Part shown: positions 16,737 to 25,700 of the stretch, one piece after another
How the letters are laid out: the number at the start of each line of letters is the position of its first letter
Position numbering within the stretch: the stretch's first letter is position 1
Assembly (NCBI GenBank): GCA_045114665.1
Contig: JBGUKW010000013.1
Coordinates: 1 to 32,628 of the forward strand
Source of the DNA: CADAWZ01 sp045114665
GTDB taxonomy: Bacteria > Vulcanimicrobiota > CADAWZ01
Reading direction: 5' to 3'
DNA length: 32,628 bases
Notes under the pieces: model-generated
The model's input: only the letters and a program-made list of their open reading frames with translations
Databases searched by the model: none
What the model was told of the DNA's origin: nothing
Position numbers and translations under genes: made by a program

Positions 16737-17474
16737 TCAGCGTGCAAATGGATTGTCATGAAATCCCGAACCTAAATAATATTTAATAGCAATAGGATTA
16801 TTTGCAACTTCTTGAGAAGTACCTGAAATCAAAATTTTGCCTTCTCTCATGATGTAAGCTCTATCTGTAATTGCAAGAGTTTCTCTTACACTGTGATCTG
16901 TTATCAAAATACCTATATTTTTTTGGCGTTTTAATTTTCTTACTATTTCCTGTATTTCAGCAACTGCAATAGGGTCTATACCAGTAAAAGGCTCATCAAG
17001 TAAAATAAAATGTGGTTCAGTTGAAATAGCTCTTGCTATTTCAACACGCCTTCTTTCACCACCTGAAAGAGTATATGCAGGCTGTTTGCAGACCTTGGTC
17101 AGACTAAAATCTTCAAGAAGAGCTGGGAGTCTTTCCTTCTGCTCTTTCTCTTTTACCCCTCTCATCTGCCATATCAACTTTATATTTTCTTCAACAGTCA
17201 ATTTTCTAAATACAGAATTTTCCTGTGCCAAATAACCAATTCCAATTCTCGCTCTTAAATGCATTGGTTTACGAGTAATGTCTTTTCCATCTAAAAGAAT
17301 CTTTCCTTTTTCAGGTCTTATGAGGCCTACAGCCATGTAAAAAGAAGTCGTTTTTCCTGCACCATTAGGACCTAAAAGTCCAACTATTTCTCCTTTTGTT
17401 ACATCAAGACTGACACCATCAACAGCTCTTCTACCTTTATAAGTTTTAACAATGTCACAAATTTCAAACTTCAA
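16737..17474 (-). CDS. lptB: LPS export ABC transporter ATPase LptB
   Basis: The 245-residue ABC ATPase powers LPS extraction with LptFG. It has Walker A (GPNGAGKTT), the Q-loop in YLAQENSVFRKLT typical of LptB, the signature LSGGERRRVEIARA, Walker B (FILLDEPFTGIDP) and the H-loop LITDHSVRETL. I chose the TTG at 17472-17474 because GGAGG lies 5 nt upstream. The more distal TTG at 17486 would contain that SD within its own coding sequence. It lies between lptC (47 nt) and the permease gene (21 nt). Confidence 0.96.
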   Translation of the reverse strand: MKFEICDIVKTYKGRRAVDGVSLDVTKGEIVGLLGPNGAGKTTSFYMAVGLIRPEKGKILLDGKDITRKPMHLRARIGIGYLAQENSVFRKLTVEENIKLIWQMRGVKEKEQKERLPALLEDFSLTKVCKQPAYTLSGGERRRVEIARAISTEPHFILLDEPFTGIDPIAVAEIQEIVRKLKRQKNIGILITDHSVRETLAITDRAYIMREGKILISGTSQEVANNPIAIKYYLGSGFHDNPFAR

Positions 17475-17521
17475 AATGACCTCCAAGAATAATTAAAGAA
17501 CTAAACATTAATAAACCTGTC

Positions 17522-18127
17522 TCATTTTTTTGAAAAAGATTTTTTCAGATCAGATGGAGAAGAATAAATGCCTGAAACATTTCCTATGAGTTCAACATCT
17601 TTTGTTTCGGGATCGCCTATCATTTTATCTCCTGTCAAAATATAATCTCCTCTAAAAAGTTTCACTCCATTATTACCATAAACCTTTTTATTTTTTCCAT
17701 CCCAATTCAATTTTTGGGCAATCATTATATCACCTGAACGCACCATCAAACCTTTTGATTGCTTATTAAAAAATACATTTTCATTTTTCATATCAATATC
17801 TGCTTCAGGAGATTCAAAAATTATATATATATTTCCAGCTTTATCGTAAAATCTACATAAAACCTCTTTGGCATGACTCTTTTCTTCAGTATCTTCCAAA
17901 GAAATTTCTTTTGCTTCTATTTCCCAATATTTTATACCATCTTTTTTAGAAGTTATAATTGTATCAGTAACCTGTGGTTGCATTACTGCAGGCAAATCAG
18001 GAATATCTTTTTTCTTGTCTTTTGCAGAATCAGAATCCAAAAATCCCTTATATGTAAAAATAAGAACAATTACACCAATAACAGCAATAGCAGGAAGAAC
18101 TGATAATAGCTTTTGAAAAAAAGTCAT
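17522..18127 (-). CDS. lptC: LPS export protein LptC
   Basis: The 201-residue protein has one N-terminal membrane anchor (about 10-28) and a periplasmic beta-jellyroll of LptC/OstA type (KKDGIKYWEIEAKEISLED, GNIYIIFESPEADIDMKNENVF, WDGKNKKVYGNNGVKLFRGD, ILTGDKMIGDPETKDVELIG). LptC receives LPS from LptB2FG and passes it to LptA across the periplasm. No lptA gene is adjacent. It is the first gene of the lpt operon, just downstream of a good promoter, with SD GAGG upstream of the ATG. Confidence 0.88.
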   Translation of the reverse strand: MTFFQKLLSVLPAIAVIGVIVLIFTYKGFLDSDSAKDKKKDIPDLPAVMQPQVTDTIITSKKDGIKYWEIEAKEISLEDTEEKSHAKEVLCRFYDKAGNIYIIFESPEADIDMKNENVFFNKQSKGLMVRSGDIMIAQKLNWDGKNKKVYGNNGVKLFRGDYILTGDKMIGDPETKDVELIGNVSGIYSSPSDLKKSFSKK

Positions 18128-18160
18128 AAAATATCCTCATAAAATTTGATTAATTATATT

Positions 18161-18189
18161 ATTATATAACAAAATAAAATATAAATCAA
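18161..18189 (-). promoter_or_regulatory. Promoter of the lpt operon
   Basis: TTGATT (18184-18189) and TATAAT (18161-18166) lie 17 nt apart on the minus strand, directly after the terminator of the nucleotidase gene. The predicted start is near 18154, giving a leader of about 27 nt. Confidence 0.65.
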
Positions 18190-18207
18190 TTACAAAAGCA
18201 AAAAAAA

Positions 18208-18236
18208 GCTGTCTGAACAAAAATTGTACAGACAGC
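18208..18236 (-). terminator. Intrinsic terminator after the nucleotidase gene
   Basis: GCTGTCTG (18208-18215) pairs with CAGACAGC (18229-18236), followed on the minus strand by an unbroken T-run. It closes the ahcY-yqeB-nucleotidase unit. Confidence 0.87.
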
Positions 18237-18254
18237 CCAAAAATCAAATATTAA

Positions 18255-19799
18255 TTAATGTCTCTTTCTCTCTCCTGGAGAATTTCCATTGAGAACTTTA
18301 ATTCTTATTTCTTCAGGAACAACGATGTGTTTTTTCTGTTTGATATATGCTTCTACTTCATCTCTAAGAACTTTTGCTGTATTAATATTCTTTGCATTTT
18401 GAAGTTCTTTACAATCTTTTGAAGCACCAAATAAGAAATCAATTGTTGCAATTTTATATGTCTTATTAGGATCGAGGTCTTTGCCATTGATTTTGATATT
18501 TGTTACTCTGTGATCAAAAGGTTTCTTTGAATCATAGTCACACTTGATTCCAGATACTTGTGTAAAAGATGGACGATCAACATAATATTCTATGATTTTT
18601 GCCAAATCAGAACCTTTGACTTCACAAGTCATGAGTGCATTGTCAAAAGGAAGAATTGTGAAAACACTGCCTCTTGTTATTTTACCCTTTGAAAGACTTG
18701 CTCTGATACCGTGTGTATTGATGAAAGCAACATCTGCACCTGTTACAGCCTTCATGATATCTGTTACGACATCACCAGCTGAAGTTGTACCAGAACCTTT
18801 TACCTGATACTCTAAATGAGTAATATCAGCAGAAAGATCTCCAAGAACTTCGTTCATTGATTTGTCAACTTTTTCTTTGTATGGTGCTAATTGTTTTGCT
18901 AACTTTTCATCACCAGCAATATTGTGAATCAATTTACCTTCGAAAGAAATTGTCTTTCCTGTGTCAGCATCTATTTTAAGTCTTTCAAAACCGATGAATT
19001 TTCCCCATTCACCAGCTTGGCATACTGGAATTCCATTGACCATGTAAGGATTGTAAACTGGTGTATGAGAATGTCCACCAATTATGAAAGTAATTCCACT
19101 TACTTTTGATGCTATGTCTAAATCTTCTTTATAGCCATTGTGAGAAACAACACCAATTACTTTGATTCCCTGTTTGTTGAGTTCTTCTCTGTATTTGTTT
19201 ATTGTCTCTACAGAATCAAGAAATTCAAGACCTTCTACATTTTTGTGGAATGACATTCTTGGAGTTGATGGAGTTGCAACACCAATTATACCAATCTTCA
19301 TTCCAGCTCTTTCAACAACGATATATGGCTTGACACCAGCTGGAACTTGACCTGTAGCTGTTTCTATAACATTGGCACAAACTGTTGGGAATTTTCTTCT
19401 CTGAACTTGGCGAAGAAGTGCTTTCTGTCCCCAGTCAAATTCATGATTTCCAAAAGTTGTGCAATCATAATGTACATAGTTCATGTAATCAGTCATTGGA
19501 TCACCCTGGAAAATGTTTGAAACAGGTGTTCCTTGTGATATATCACCAGCATCGATAAGAAGAATCTTGTCTGCTCCATATTCTTCTCTTAGTTGATTAA
19601 TTCTTGCAGCAAGATTAGTCAATCCACCATAATATGCACCCATTTGTTTAAAATAATATGGATACACCTGACCATGCATGTCATTTGTATGGAGAATTAT
19701 AAGCTCTTTTTTGTCAAGAGCATAGCTGGAACCTGCAAGGAATGCGATAAACATTACCGCAAGTATAAATGCCATACAGGTATTTCTAAAAATTCTCAT
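18255..19799 (-). CDS. Exported 5'-nucleotidase / UDP-sugar hydrolase family protein
   Basis: The 514-residue protein has a signal peptide (cleavage probably after SSYA, residue 27) and an N-terminal metallophosphatase domain. Its metal ligands lie in HTNDMHG (37-43), DAGDISQG (83-90), GNHEFDWG (117-124), VVSHNGY and GGHSHT. The C-terminal nucleotide-recognition domain includes INTHGIRASLSKGKITRGSV and LPFDNALMTCEVKGSDL. Enzymes of this UshA/CD73-like family release nucleosides from extracytoplasmic nucleotides. It starts 24 nt after yqeB, so it is likely co-transcribed with ahcY and yqeB. No lipobox or sortase signal is seen, so it is probably periplasmic. Confidence 0.93.
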   Translation of the reverse strand: MRIFRNTCMAFILAVMFIAFLAGSSYALDKKELIILHTNDMHGQVYPYYFKQMGAYYGGLTNLAARINQLREEYGADKILLIDAGDISQGTPVSNIFQGDPMTDYMNYVHYDCTTFGNHEFDWGQKALLRQVQRRKFPTVCANVIETATGQVPAGVKPYIVVERAGMKIGIIGVATPSTPRMSFHKNVEGLEFLDSVETINKYREELNKQGIKVIGVVSHNGYKEDLDIASKVSGITFIIGGHSHTPVYNPYMVNGIPVCQAGEWGKFIGFERLKIDADTGKTISFEGKLIHNIAGDEKLAKQLAPYKEKVDKSMNEVLGDLSADITHLEYQVKGSGTTSAGDVVTDIMKAVTGADVAFINTHGIRASLSKGKITRGSVFTILPFDNALMTCEVKGSDLAKIIEYYVDRPSFTQVSGIKCDYDSKKPFDHRVTNIKINGKDLDPNKTYKIATIDFLFGASKDCKELQNAKNINTAKVLRDEVEAYIKQKKHIVVPEEIRIKVLNGNSPGERKRH

Positions 19800-19823
19800 A
19801 AAACAAAAAACCTTTCTATAAAA

Positions 19824-20642
19824 TTAATCCTTTTTGAAATAGACACAAAAATGTGACAAAATTGCTTCCAAAACGCCTCCTCCAATAGCTCTCGCTTTAT
19901 CGGAGACAAGAAAACAATTTACATTTTCTCGAGGATCTATATCTCCTATTTTTTCATTTTTTTTAACAAAAAGTCCTTCAGAAATAAGACCTCTAATTTT
20001 TCCTCTAAAAGGAGCTCTGACTTCTAAATCTCCTATATGTGCTATTAAATCGCCTTCTTCAAGCAAATCTCCAATCTTACAATCATGGATTATTGTCCCC
20101 TCAGCAGGCGATCTAAAAACTCTTTCAGCCCCTTTTCCAGCTATAATTCCTGGAATGCCTGTATCTTTTTCAGGTTTACCATTTTCAATCTTACGTCCTA
20201 AATCAATTCCTCTATTTGTTTCAATTACAAAATCACAGTCAACACCAGCATTAAAACCTGGTCCTATTCCAATTTTCAGACGAGCAGGAGGAAATTTGTC
20301 ATTTCTCAAATCCTTCAACATTCTTGCATCTACAATTACATCTGCCCCTGTAAAATCAAATGGCTTTTCTTTTGTGTCCAAAACAACTGGAATATAATTT
20401 TTTGAACAATCTTTAGAAAAAGGATAATCTTCAAAAATTCCCTTTATTCCTTCTATAACAACTTCTTTTTCAAAAACGGCACTTGAAAAACTTACAGTCC
20501 TTCTGACAGTTTTTGGTTTTTCCAATTCTGTCATAACAGGTCTAAAACCACTTTCAAAAAGTCGGCATGCAATTCCAGAAGCAAGGTCTCCCCCACCTCT
20601 TATCACAACGACCATGTCTTTTATATTCAAAAATGTACTCAT
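19824..20642 (-). CDS. yqeB: YqeB family selenium-dependent molybdenum hydroxylase system protein
   Basis: The 272-residue protein matches the EF2563/YqeB family. The N-terminal Rossmann-like start VVVIRGGGDLASGIACRLF and MTELEKPKTVRRTVSFSSAV are characteristic, followed by VDARMLKD and IGPGFNAGVDCDFVIETNRG. The C-terminal third (SPAEGTIIHDCKIGDLLEEG, EVRAPFRGKIRGLI) is a biotinyl/hammerhead-like beta domain. The family is known from gene clusters for selenium-dependent molybdenum hydroxylases. None of the other cluster genes are in this window. Its ATG overlaps the ahcY stop (TAATG), so the two are translationally coupled. Confidence 0.88.
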   Translation of the reverse strand: MSTFLNIKDMVVVIRGGGDLASGIACRLFESGFRPVMTELEKPKTVRRTVSFSSAVFEKEVVIEGIKGIFEDYPFSKDCSKNYIPVVLDTKEKPFDFTGADVIVDARMLKDLRNDKFPPARLKIGIGPGFNAGVDCDFVIETNRGIDLGRKIENGKPEKDTGIPGIIAGKGAERVFRSPAEGTIIHDCKIGDLLEEGDLIAHIGDLEVRAPFRGKIRGLISEGLFVKKNEKIGDIDPRENVNCFLVSDKARAIGGGVLEAILSHFCVYFKKD

Positions 20643-21898
20643 TAGGTACCTGCGGAATAATCTGTAGCATAAACTACTTGTTCAGGAGTCAATTTATCTA
20701 TTGCCTTACCCATTGTTCCAAGTTTCAAAAGAGCAATTTCTTGGTCTTGTTCTTCAGAGATATCATATACTTTCTTTTCCATATATGCACCCTCATTTTT
20801 CATTCTGAGCATAGACATAAATTGATTTGCAAAACTCATGTCCATAACCTCTGAAGGATGACCTTCAGCTCCTGCCAAATTGACTAAACGACCTCTGCAC
20901 AATAAGTAAATCTTCTTACCGTCAGCTTTTGTATATTCGTCATTGTTCAATCTTATCTCTCTATGAGATGTTGCAACTTGTTCCAATTCAGGAATATTTA
21001 TCTCGACATCATAATGACCTGTATTACATACAACAGCTCCGTCTTTCATTGCTTCAAAGTGGCGTTTTACGATTACATCTTTCATTCCTGTTGCAGTTAT
21101 AAATATATCGCCAACTTTTGCAGCTTCGTCCATAGGCATTACATCAAAACCATCCATGACCGCTTTTAAAGCAACAGTTGGTTTTACTTCAGTAACAATA
21201 ACTCTTGAGCCCATGCCTCTTGCTCTCATGGCCAAACCTTTTCCACAATGACCATATCCAGCTACTACAAATACCTTTCCAGCTAAGAGGATATTTGAAC
21301 TTCTAATTATACCGTCAAGAGAAGATTGACCTGTGCCATATATGTTATCAAAATCCCATTTTGTCTCAGCATCATTTACAGCGATTACAGGATAGAGAAG
21401 TTTTCCGTCATTTCCCATTGCACGAAGTCTGTGAACTCCTGTTGTTGTCTCTTCTGTTCCACCAATTATTGTCTTTGCCAATTCTGGAAAACGATTGTGA
21501 ATTGTAAAAATCAAATCTGCTCCATCATCCAATGTCAATGTTGGCTTGAAATCCAATGTTCTTTCTATACACCAGTAAAATTCCTCTACAGAAAGACCAT
21601 GCCAAGCATAAATAGATGCTCCGTCAGCTGCCAATGCTGCTGCTACATCGTCTTTTGTTGAAAGTGGATTACAACCACTCCATGAAACTTCAGCTCCTGC
21701 AGCCATAAATGTTCTGACCAAAACAGCTGTTTCTTTTGTAACATGGATACAACCAGCAATTCTCATTCCCTTTAAAGGCTTTGATTCACTATATTTTTTA
21801 CGAAGTGCCATCATCACAGGCATGTGAGCTTCTGCCCAATCTATTTTCTTTCTTCCAGCTTCAGCAAGAGAAATATCTTTGACTTTAAACTTTTCCAA
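20642..21898 (-). CDS. ahcY: Adenosylhomocysteinase
   Basis: The 418-residue enzyme splits S-adenosylhomocysteine into homocysteine and adenosine, relieving inhibition of methyltransferases. It shows the substrate region (GCIHVTKETAVLVRTFMAAG, DDGADLIFTIH), GGTEETTTGVHRL, the NAD-binding GYGHCGKGLAMRARGMGSRV and the end LTPEQVVYATDYSAGT. It lacks the roughly 40-residue insert of longer bacterial forms and is closer to the short archaeal/Thermotoga type. Some relatives of that type prefer S-inosylhomocysteine, so the substrate is not certain. The start is TTG with AAGGAGG close upstream. It leads into yqeB by a TAATG overlap. Confidence 0.95.
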   Translation of the reverse strand: MEKFKVKDISLAEAGRKKIDWAEAHMPVMMALRKKYSESKPLKGMRIAGCIHVTKETAVLVRTFMAAGAEVSWSGCNPLSTKDDVAAALAADGASIYAWHGLSVEEFYWCIERTLDFKPTLTLDDGADLIFTIHNRFPELAKTIIGGTEETTTGVHRLRAMGNDGKLLYPVIAVNDAETKWDFDNIYGTGQSSLDGIIRSSNILLAGKVFVVAGYGHCGKGLAMRARGMGSRVIVTEVKPTVALKAVMDGFDVMPMDEAAKVGDIFITATGMKDVIVKRHFEAMKDGAVVCNTGHYDVEINIPELEQVATSHREIRLNNDEYTKADGKKIYLLCRGRLVNLAGAEGHPSEVMDMSFANQFMSMLRMKNEGAYMEKKVYDISEEQDQEIALLKLGTMGKAIDKLTPEQVVYATDYSAGT

Positions 21899-21912
21899 AA
21901 TACGCCTCCTTC

Positions 21913-21928
21913 TGTACCAAACGGTACA
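21913..21928. promoter_or_regulatory. Palindrome upstream of ahcY
   Basis: TGTACC and GGTACA flank a 4-base spacer, just 5' of the ahcY SD. It is a candidate operator or a small 5' hairpin. No copy of it was found near the other genes. Confidence 0.3.
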
Positions 21929-21950
21929 AGTTCGTTAAAATAAAATAAAA

Positions 21951-21969
21951 GGGAGGGTTTTAACCTCCC
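21951..21969 (-). terminator. Short GC-rich hairpin between nifU-like gene and ahcY
   Basis: GGGAGG (21951-21956) pairs with CCTCCC (21964-21969), followed on the minus strand by TTTTATTTTATTTT. It is an intrinsic terminator for the NifU-domain gene, or an attenuator for ahcY, since no clear promoter lies between it and ahcY. Confidence 0.72.
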
Positions 21970-21991
21970 GACAAGTTCAGGAACTAAAGAA

Positions 21992-22216
21992 CTATACAAT
22001 ATTTATAACTTCTTTTACTTCTGGAATCTCATCCATTATTGCTCGTTCAATTAACATCTTTAATGTCAATTCACTCATTGGACATGCCCCACAAGCTCCT
22101 TGAAGTCTAACCTTTACAATTCCATCTTCTGTAAGTTCAATAAATTCTATATCTCCGCCATCTGCCTGTAATGCAGGACGGATACTATCAATAACAGCAG
22201 TTACTTTATCTTTCAT
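21992..22216 (-). CDS. NifU C-terminal-domain Fe-S scaffold protein
   Basis: The 74-residue protein is a free-standing NifU C-terminal domain (Nfu type). It has IRPALQADGGDIEFIEL, the Fe-S binding pair at Cys 42 and 45 (GACGACPMS) and the usual TLKMLIERAI helix. Such proteins hold and transfer Fe-S clusters. It follows the DUF6941-like gene after 10 nt and precedes a terminator, so the two are a small operon downstream of rpoC. Confidence 0.95.
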   Translation of the reverse strand: MKDKVTAVIDSIRPALQADGGDIEFIELTEDGIVKVRLQGACGACPMSELTLKMLIERAIMDEIPEVKEVINIV

Positions 22217-22226
22217 TTAAAAAGTC

Positions 22227-22613
22227 CTAACTTTCCTTCAATCTCAAATACAACGGAAATTCTTCAACAAGTTCTCCATCTAAAAAAACTTGAAAATAAT
22301 AAGGTCCTCCGTCTTGGAAAACGATCTGATTCACATCTGTTTTTAAATTAACACTTTCAGTAGGGTTATTTAAAGTAAAAAACATTTCAGGAGATTGGGA
22401 TATAATCATACTTTTAGAAGAATTCATTATTTTAATCTGCTGTATGTGAAATCCCTCACCTTTAACCCAAGTTGACATGATTGAAAACTGAGGATATGTA
22501 ACAGGAAACTTAGGTACAAAAAGATCAGAAAAAATACCATAACAAATCATCTTTCCTTCTAAAGCTGGTACCACAGCATCACAAAACAAAAAATTTCTCA
22601 GTTTAGGCTCCAT
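22227..22613 (-). CDS. DUF6941-like protein of unknown function
   Basis: The 128-residue soluble protein begins with a region (FLFCDAVVPALEGKMICYGI, FSDLFVPKFPVTYPQFSI) resembling the DUF6941 family, which has a similar CD...GK...GIFD...P pattern, and ends with PYYFQVFLDGELVEEFPLYL. The whole looks like a single beta-sandwich. No catalytic motif is seen. It lies directly upstream of the NifU-domain gene. The family assignment is from memory of the pattern and is tentative; the function is unknown. Confidence 0.7.
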   Translation of the reverse strand: MEPKLRNFLFCDAVVPALEGKMICYGIFSDLFVPKFPVTYPQFSIMSTWVKGEGFHIQQIKIMNSSKSMIISQSPEMFFTLNNPTESVNLKTDVNQIVFQDGGPYYFQVFLDGELVEEFPLYLRLKES

Positions 22614-22699
22614 ATTTTAAAACAGCCTTTCTCAGGTATTATTGAATAAATATTCGCTTTATAAGTCTTTCTGTCCTTTTGTTTTATCATTTCTAAAGA

Positions 22700-22771
22700 C
22701 TGAGGTTAATTTTTTATTAAGTTTTTACTAATTCAAATTATTTAGCCCAAATTAATAAAACTAAACCTCAG
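22700..22771 (-). terminator. Long imperfect hairpin after rpoC
   Basis: CTGAGGTT (22700-22707) and AACCTCAG (22764-22771) are extended by AT pairs into an imperfect stem of about 20 bp with a long loop. It starts 11 bases past the rpoC stop. There is no clear T-run, so it may stabilise or process the transcript rather than terminate it. Confidence 0.45.
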
Positions 22772-22781
22772 CCCTTAAATG

Positions 22782-25700
22782 TTAAATATCGTCGTCATCA
22801 AGTCCCATATCTGAATCAATATCTGAATCAAGAGATGAATAGTCATTCTCTGGAACACCATAGGAATTCATCATAATATCTTCGACACTTTCCTCAGTCA
22901 TTCCATAATCATCAAAATTTGTCTTGTCTTCAATATCATCATCTGAGTTGTAATCAATATCAGAAGAATCATTATCCTCAGACTCATTGTAATCGTTATT
23001 TCGAGGTGAAAATCCGCCAGCCAGTGCTTCTGTCAAATCCATACTCTCATCATACTGTTCTTCTTTCTTATCATAATTATGAGCAGGCTCGATAGCACCG
23101 TCAAACTCGACTTTACGGTATCTCTGCATACCAGTACCAGCAGGAATGAGCTTACCAATAATGACATTTTCCTTCAATCCAATCAATGGATCTATCTTTC
23201 CATTAATAGCAGCTTCTGTCAAAACTCTTGTTGTTTCTTGGAATGATGCAGCTGACAAGAATGAATCTGTTGCCAAAGATGCCTTTGTAACACCGAGAAT
23301 TACGGGTCTTGCTGTTGCAATATGGTCTTTGCAGTCTTCACCATATTGTTCAATTATCTTGGCATTTGCATTTTCAAATTCGTTTACATCTACAAGGCTA
23401 CCTGGCATCATACTTGTATCGCCAGAATCCTCAATTTTGACTTTTCTCAACATCTGTCTAACTATAACTTCAACGTGTTTATCATTGATATCAACACCTT
23501 GTGATCTATAGACAATTTGAATTTCATCAACAATGTATTTCTGTATTTCAACAACACCTTGAATTCTCAAAACATCATGTGGATTTTTTGAACCTTCAGT
23601 TAGTTGAGTACCAGCTTTAACTCTTATGACATCACTTTCAGTGCCATCTTCCCTCATCACATGAGGCAATTTTCTAAGTCTTGCTGTAGTAGGAACTAAA
23701 TAACAACATTCAGTACCATCATCCCCTCTTACAACGAGCTTTCTCATTATGCTATTTTTGTCATCTTCAATGGTAAATACACCATCAATTTCAGAAATAA
23801 CTGCACAATGTTTTGGTTTTCTTGCTTCAAAAAGTTCTTCAACACGTGGAAGACCTTGTGTAATATCTTCAGAAGCAACACCACCAGTATGGAAAGTTCT
23901 AAGTGTAAGCTGTGTACCAGGTTCACCGATTGACTGAGCAGCAATAGTTCCAACAGCTTCACCGATTTCAACGGTCTTTCCTGTTGCCAAGTTTCTACCG
24001 TAACATTTACGACAGACACCATGTCTTGTTTTACATGTTAAAACAGAACGAACTCTTGCACCGACAACTCCAGCTTTATCAATCAAAGCTGCTTCTTCTT
24101 CAGTTACTTCTTTGCCTTCTGGAACTATAACTTCACCTGTTTCAGGATGTATGATATCTTCTGCCATGAATCTACCAAGACAACGCTCACCAAGAGAAAC
24201 GATTGAGTTATAGCCATCATTAATATCTGTTATATATACAGATTCTGTACCATGGCAATCATCCTCATTTACAATAATATCCTGAGCAACATCTACAAGT
24301 CTTCTTGTCAAATAACCAGAATCAGCAGTTCTAAGTGCAGTATCAGCAAGACCTTTTCTTGCACCGTGTGTTGAAATAAAGTATTCCAAAACAGAAAGAC
24401 CTTCTTTGAAGTTTGCACGAATTGGAAGAGGAATAATTCTTCCTGAAGGGTCAGACATAAGACCTCTCATACCTGCAATCTGTTTGACCTGTGCTGGGTT
24501 ACCTCTTGCACCAGATGTAGCCATCATGTAAATAGGATTTAGACGGTCTAAATATCTCATCATGGCTTCTTCAACTTCACCAGTTGTATTTGTCCATATA
24601 GATACGATCTTTCTATATTTTTCCTCGTCTGTGATGAAACCTCTATCAAATTGGCGTTCTGCTACAGCAACAGCTTTATCAGCTTTTGCCAAAATATCCT
24701 TTTTCTCTGGAGGAATTTGGACATCTTCGATACCGATAGAAGTTCCAGAAATCGTTGCATACTTAAATCCGAGTGCTTTTATATTGTCAAGAAGTATAGC
24801 TGTCTTAGAATTGCCATGAGTGCGATGACACTTGTGAACAAGTTTTCCAAGCAATTTTTTCATGACTGTTTCATTTATAAAAGGAATTCCATAATCACGA
24901 GGAATTGCTCTATTGAAAATAAGTCTTCCAACTGTTGTATCATATAGAATCTCTTTATTTTTATCCGATTCTTTTCCAGTTATGATATTTTGTGGCATAA
25001 TAACTTTTATCATTGCATGCAAGTCTATTTGACCTGAATTATATGCCAAAATAGCTTCTTTTTCAGAAGAGAAATATCTACCTTCACCTTTTGCATCAAC
25101 CTTGTCAATAGTTAGGTAATAAGATCCCAAAACCATATCCTGAGTTGGTGTACATGCTGGAACTCCAAATGCAGGAAGAAGAATGTTATTTGCAGACAAC
25201 ATCAAAAGTCTTGCTTCAGCCTGAGCTCCTGCGGATAGTGGAAGGTGAACAGCCATCTGGTCGCCATCAAAGTCAGCATTGTATGGAGTACATACTAATG
25301 GGTGAAGTTGAATAGCTTTTCCTTCGACCAATACAGGTTCAAATGCCTGAATACCAAGTCTGTGAAGAGTTGGAGCTCTGTTCAACAAGACAGGATGGTC
25401 TTTAATTACTTCAACAAGTACATCCCATACTTCTGGTTTTACTCTCTCAACCATCTTTTTAGAACTCTTGATATTGTGAACAAGACCTTTGTCAACAAGT
25501 TTTTTCATGACAAATGGTTTGAACAATTCAAGAGCCATCTCTTTTGGAAGACCGCATTGGTGCATTTTTAAATAAGGACCAACAACGATAACACTTCTTC
25601 CAGAGTAATCAACTCTTTTACCGAGAAGATTCTGCCTAAATCTTCCCTGTTTACCCTTTAACATATCTGACAATGATTTTAAAGGTCTGTTGTTTGGACC

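Noticed and set aside
21899..21991. SAH riboswitch ahead of ahcY
   Set aside because: The leader lacks the length and GC-rich pseudoknot of the known class; only a simple hairpin and a palindrome are visible.
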